Source of the DNA: Onthophagus taurus
Lineage: Eukaryota > Arthropoda > Insecta > Coleoptera > Scarabaeidae
DNA: 64,000 nucleotides
Assembly: GCF_036711975.1 (NCBI RefSeq)
Contig: NC_091975.1
Span: forward strand, 4,776,501 to 4,840,500
Reading direction: 5' to 3'
Made by a program: the position numbers and the translations under genes. Of the stretch, positions 59,888 through 64,000 are shown one piece after another. Below the pieces are notes generated by a model. The model worked only from the letters and a program-made list of their open reading frames with translations. It was not told the DNA's origin and ran no database searches. How positions within the stretch are numbered: position 1 is the stretch's first letter; each line of letters starts with the position of its first letter.

Positions 59888-62800
59888 ATTTTAAGAAAAT
59901 TGTAAATAAATTGTAAATAAATTTTATATTTTGTATATTTAAAAATAAAATTGTTTAAATTAATAATTATATTTGTTTAATTGGTGGGCTCGTACTTCAC
60001 GGAAGATTATTTTAGTTATCTTTCTAAAAATAATCATGTCAATAAATATTATCTGACAAAATTGTTTATATCAAATTATGAAAGTAAGTTAAAATGGTCA
60101 TAAATAGTATAAAAAGCAATTAACGTCACGTGTTTATTTAAAGTAGTATTTTTTTTTGTAACCGCTTAACAATTTCGTTTAATATTTGATAAGGATTATC
60201 TGATATTTAAATGATATAACATTACTATTATAAAATTATTTTCAAGATTCAAGATAAACATAGATTAAAATCATTTACTATCCGTGCCAAAAGTCAAGGC
60301 CCTTCACTTTAGAGATTGTGGTAAAGTTTTTTTTTATTTCTACGTAACATATCTGTATTTGAAATAAACCATGTGAGGAGAGGAGGGTTCCGTCCAATTG
60401 TAAAAAGGGGTGCTGGTGTGTATTCCAGACAGGACGTCGCGCCTTTATCTTACCTACATAAAGAAATAAAGGCGCTACGTCCTGTCTTGAACACACACCA
60501 TCTATTCCAATTACACGGAACCCTCCTCTCCCCGCATTTCTCTTATAATCCTCATTTATTTTTTAATCTAATCGTGGATAATTACATTAATAGTTTTTTT
60601 AATTGCAATGATATGATCCCATCATAAAAAGAAACTTGCACCTGGCCCCTTATGGAATAGAAATACATTTTCAAGCAAATTTTTTTCCCATTAAATTGTA
60701 AACACATAATAAAACGAAAGACAAACGCCGTTTCCCCTTGGTAGCGAAGGCGTTTCTGTTTACAAAACGAATTTCCTCCCTACGCAATTTCGAAATCGTC
60801 AGAAAACAACACTACGCCGCAAACATCCTTTTACAGATTTATAAATATTTCTGTGGAACGACGGGTTCTCAACACGCCAAATGCAAGGTATCTCGTCTAT
60901 TTATAAGATTCGATACGGTCGATTGTTTGGTCTCGTTATGTATATTTAGCCTGCCCTGTTTGTGACAAGTTCATACTGTACAAGAGTATTGTTTTCCCCT
61001 TTACAGGAAATATAATCCATATAGCTAATTAAATACCCATACTATTTTGTTAAAATTTGTATTAGGAATATTGTAGCATTGCTCGATTGTAAATCAGATT
61101 GTTTGGAGCGGCGGATTTAACGCTACCGTTTAGAAGCGAACTTATAATTGCCGAAACTATTAAGTTTCAATTAAAACGCCGAACGGGCCAGCATAAACAA
61201 CAACTTTAACGGCAAGCGGAGGCGCTGCGCTAAGCATTCTCGTAAATCCAGAGGCGACTCTAAATGACCGTTTTATACGTCCACGCGGATACGACCAGGG
61301 AATTTAGTCGTTACCGGAGATTTGTTTAGTTAGGGTTACCTTTTAGGACCATTCAATTACTGTCTTAGCTGGTCTTGCCTCTTTGTATAGAAAATTATTT
61401 TGGGATTTTCTGTAATGAATCTGTGATGTTCAAAGTTCATTCGATGATGAATGCTACAACGCTACGACCAAAGTCTAAATGGTTAGCATAATAATAACGT
61501 TTGTTGTGGAGGTCGGGAAAGGACAATTTTTCAACAAGGTCGGCTAAAATGGAAAACCAGTTCCACAATTCTGATGCTGTTGAGGTATAAGAACATCAAA
61601 CATTTTTACAACAAATAATCTTCATTAATATAAGTGGCAAAGAAAAAATTCTTCTGCTGGTAAATGGGTTTACCTGTAATTTTATTTATATGTCGTAGTT
61701 ATATTTCGATTATGAGTATAAAATGATTTTCAGTTGTCTGAATAAATTTACTTGTTTACGGGCGGGAGGAGTTTTTGTGGTTTGATGGTTTCAATACTTA
61801 AAACATGAGAAAATAAATACATTTTGAGATTAATACTTAACCTTTGAGTAACAAGGGATTTCTTTAATCTTGAAATATTATGTTATTAAAGCATAAGATA
61901 CCAAGGAGTACATAGAAATAATTAAAACAATTTATTCTTATCAAGCATAATTAACTCAATCTAACTCAACATCAAGAACTGTCTAATATAAGTTTTAATA
62001 GGACTTTCTGAAACACATAGAGCTGCTTTGGCATAACCTTAAAGGAAGTAAGATTTAATTTGTGCAAACGCGAACCAGTCAATCGTAACTTTCGCATTTC
62101 GAGAACTAATGGATGCGATTAGGACAATTATCAACTTTGACAACCATTTATTTCGCCATCGGCGTATACACAAACCGGTATTTCGGAATTTGCATCATGC
62201 GGTTCCGACGGCGCGTGAACTTCGTTACTGGCGCATTGTAAAAGTGTACAGAGTAAGTTTATGGCACTTGCCGAAGTTGCTGCTGGCGTTTCACGCAGAT
62301 CAAGTGCAAGTTTCGAACGTAAGGAGGTGCGCATTAAATGCGGATCGACTCGGTTCTTTCAGATTCCCGATCGTTAATGATGGTAATAAGAATAAAACCG
62401 CGCGTGCTCGTCGTCGACGAGATTTACGAAAAGAGATAGCGCTTAATGGTTAGTAGAAACCTTGGTTTATTTTTCTGACAATGTCTTTTTGGGAAGTTTA
62501 GAATTATTTGGTTTAATTTAATTTAGTTCAAAATTATTGCTGCTTACATAAGTATAAGACAATCCCTCTGTCACTTCAATTCGGTCCTACTAAATCAAAG
62601 GAGTCACCATCCCCAATCGTTGCTCGTGGAAACCGCCCTTCAGCAAGGCGAATTCCTTTGTGTTCGGTTTATAAATAAGCGGAACGTTTGACCGTCGAGC
62701 TACACAAGAAGGTAGATATCGATACGAGCTTCTGCTGGCCATTGTCAATTTAGGACCCATGTCAAAGCACCAAAAGCTCCATCAGAAAATATCTTGTTAC

Positions 62801-64000
62801 GAGTTCTTTTTTGACGTTCACGTTGAGTTATTCAAGGCTGAAATTTAGCTATTTCGTGTATGATGAATGAAGATTTTATCAATGCTCCATTTGAGGTTTA
62901 TTACAAATTGTCCACACACAGGACGGTAGAACGCGTTGATCGTAAACAACAATGTCGCTGGCAATATTCTCCGGGTTGCATTTGCTAGCGTTAACTTTAT
63001 TGTCGCGTTCCCCGGGATAACGTGTGTAGGTACCAAATTTTCAAACTACATAGCTTTAGTTGTCGCGATAAAAACTTTTTTCCTAGGTATACAATTCGTG
63101 CTTATTCGCTAAAGATAATAACGGTAATAAAGATGTGGTCTTTGTGCAGGATAATTATGAGGTTATGTGTTAACAATTTTTAAAAAGTTTATAAAATTAC
63201 GTTTTGACCAAGGAACTTTCAGCTTGCTACAATGGTTCTTGCAGTAACTGGAAAAAAATGTAAAGTACTTCTAAGACATTGTTAAGACAATAAAGGGTCT
63301 GGGCCTTACAGTCAAGTGTAAATTACTGTGAATCGTCACACTGCTGTTACAAAGGGAGGCTTGTGGGGCTATGGAAAAGGGGGAAGACGGAATAATTAAG
63401 GTAATGTCTCGCCGATTCCAAAGTTTCTTTTAACAAATGAACTTTATTAATGGACGAGAGTAGTGCAACCGGGTACTCGGGGCCTCCGGTAGGCGGTGCG
63501 GCAACGTTTTAATTAGAAATCCAATTAGCCGTGTTCACAATGCGACGACGACGCGATGCTCGGCTCCACTGCTAGTTTTACCTCTATAATTCACACTTCA
63601 AGTATTCCCTAATTATTGGATTAAGGTAGTGGCTGAAAACTTAGCGACTCCTCGTTTCCTCGCCTTCGTCAACGTTCCAGAAAAGACAAAGGCGGCTGAT
63701 AGAGGGTCTCGTTTGAACTGTTAAGATTCTGATGAGCCATAAGCCGTATTGTATCGGTCCCTCTTCAACAAGAAAAAGAGCTTTTCTCTCTTTTTCTATC
63801 TTACGGTATTATTAATTTCGTTAATTACGTTTTAATCGGAGCGAGTTTTTAATTACTTCGTTTTTTAAAACCCCTTAAATCCTTCAAATGAGCTTTGGAC
63901 ATAATCCTACCTTGTTATAACTTTTTAGTTAGTTCAATCAAGGTTTTTGAATTTTTTTTTTAACACAAATTATTATAATTAGAAGATGTAAATCACATTA
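59888..64000. other. Right-hand gene-free interval
   Basis: No exon or RNA gene is supported on either strand over 4.1 kb apart from a hairpin element at 60377-60531. From about 60700 the sequence is less AT-rich and contains scattered CG-rich patches (for example 61190-61320, 62100-62450, 63440-63570). It may belong to a long intron or intergenic region of a gene to the right. Confidence 0.4.
60377..60531. repeat. 155-bp near-palindromic hairpin (foldback MITE-like)
   Basis: The left arm starts GGAGAGGAGGGTTCCGT and continues to GACAGGACGTCGCGCCTTTA. The right arm mirrors it: TAAAGGCGCTACGTCCTGTC to ACGGAACCCTCCTCTCC. The stem is about 65-70 bp with mismatches and small bulges; the loop is about 18 bp. 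No convincing target duplication is seen, so it could be a foldback MITE or a recent inverted duplication. Confidence 0.85.

Noticed and set aside
60278-60627. Two overlapping frames sharing a SRQDVAPL..RRPVWNTH-like peptide
   Set aside because: The shared peptide is produced by the hairpin palindrome read on both strands, not by duplicated genes.
62109-62453. A 114-codon plus-strand frame with an opposite-strand partner
   Set aside because: The composition is Arg/His-rich from a local CG-rich patch, both strands are open at once, and no family is recognised. Open frames by chance are expected in GC-richer DNA.

Overview
The window is nuclear DNA of an insect, most likely a beetle. The evidence is short spliced introns (about 45-65 bp), strong AT bias outside exons, insect-type housekeeping proteins, and a tandem family of secreted histidine acid phosphatases of the 'venom acid phosphatase Acph-1-like' kind. 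The placement in beetles is inference from overall style, not from a diagnostic marker. No bacterial, viral or organellar gene is visible, and no tRNA, rRNA or CRISPR array was found.

Left part (1-31,000) is a dense housekeeping block. In order it holds: a partial Mdm2-like gene (-) running off the left edge, next to a 402-bp tandem repeat; a DM9 (DUF3421) protein (-); ANAPC4 (-); CstF-64/CSTF2 (+); MED4 (-); VWA8 (+) with an unknown gene nested antisense in its large intron; a 2,091-residue PWWP plus zinc-finger chromatin protein (+); golgin-45 (-); and mitochondrial ribosomal protein S24 (+). Three pairs are head-to-head with 340-400 bp between start codons (ANAPC4/CSTF2, MED4/VWA8, golgin-45/mRpS24). 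A 1-kb minisatellite of ACTAACACTAGAACTAG-like units lies between the PWWP gene and golgin-45.

Right part (32,400-60,000) is a cluster of seven histidine acid phosphatase genes (called HAP1-HAP7 here; orientation - + + + - - +). Every one can be spliced into an open, in-phase gene of 347-374 codons. Six keep the catalytic RHGxRxP-like and SGHD motifs and a signal peptide. HAP1 is a divergent member with SGHE, no visible signal peptide and no C-terminal cysteine pair. The genes differ in which introns they keep, giving a readable history of intron loss.

The 9-kb gap between HAP2 and HAP3 is repeat DNA: five copies of a 178-bp satellite, then a 7.5-kb non-autonomous element with matched terminal inverted repeats and a perfect 9-bp target duplication. 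This element is built of nested palindromes and carries two MITE copies that flank a 122-bp tandem repeat. It ends 145 bp before the HAP3 start codon.

The remaining stretches (51.7-58.4 kb and 59.9-64 kb) have no supportable gene. They hold a degenerate minisatellite, a 155-bp hairpin element and stretches of higher GC.
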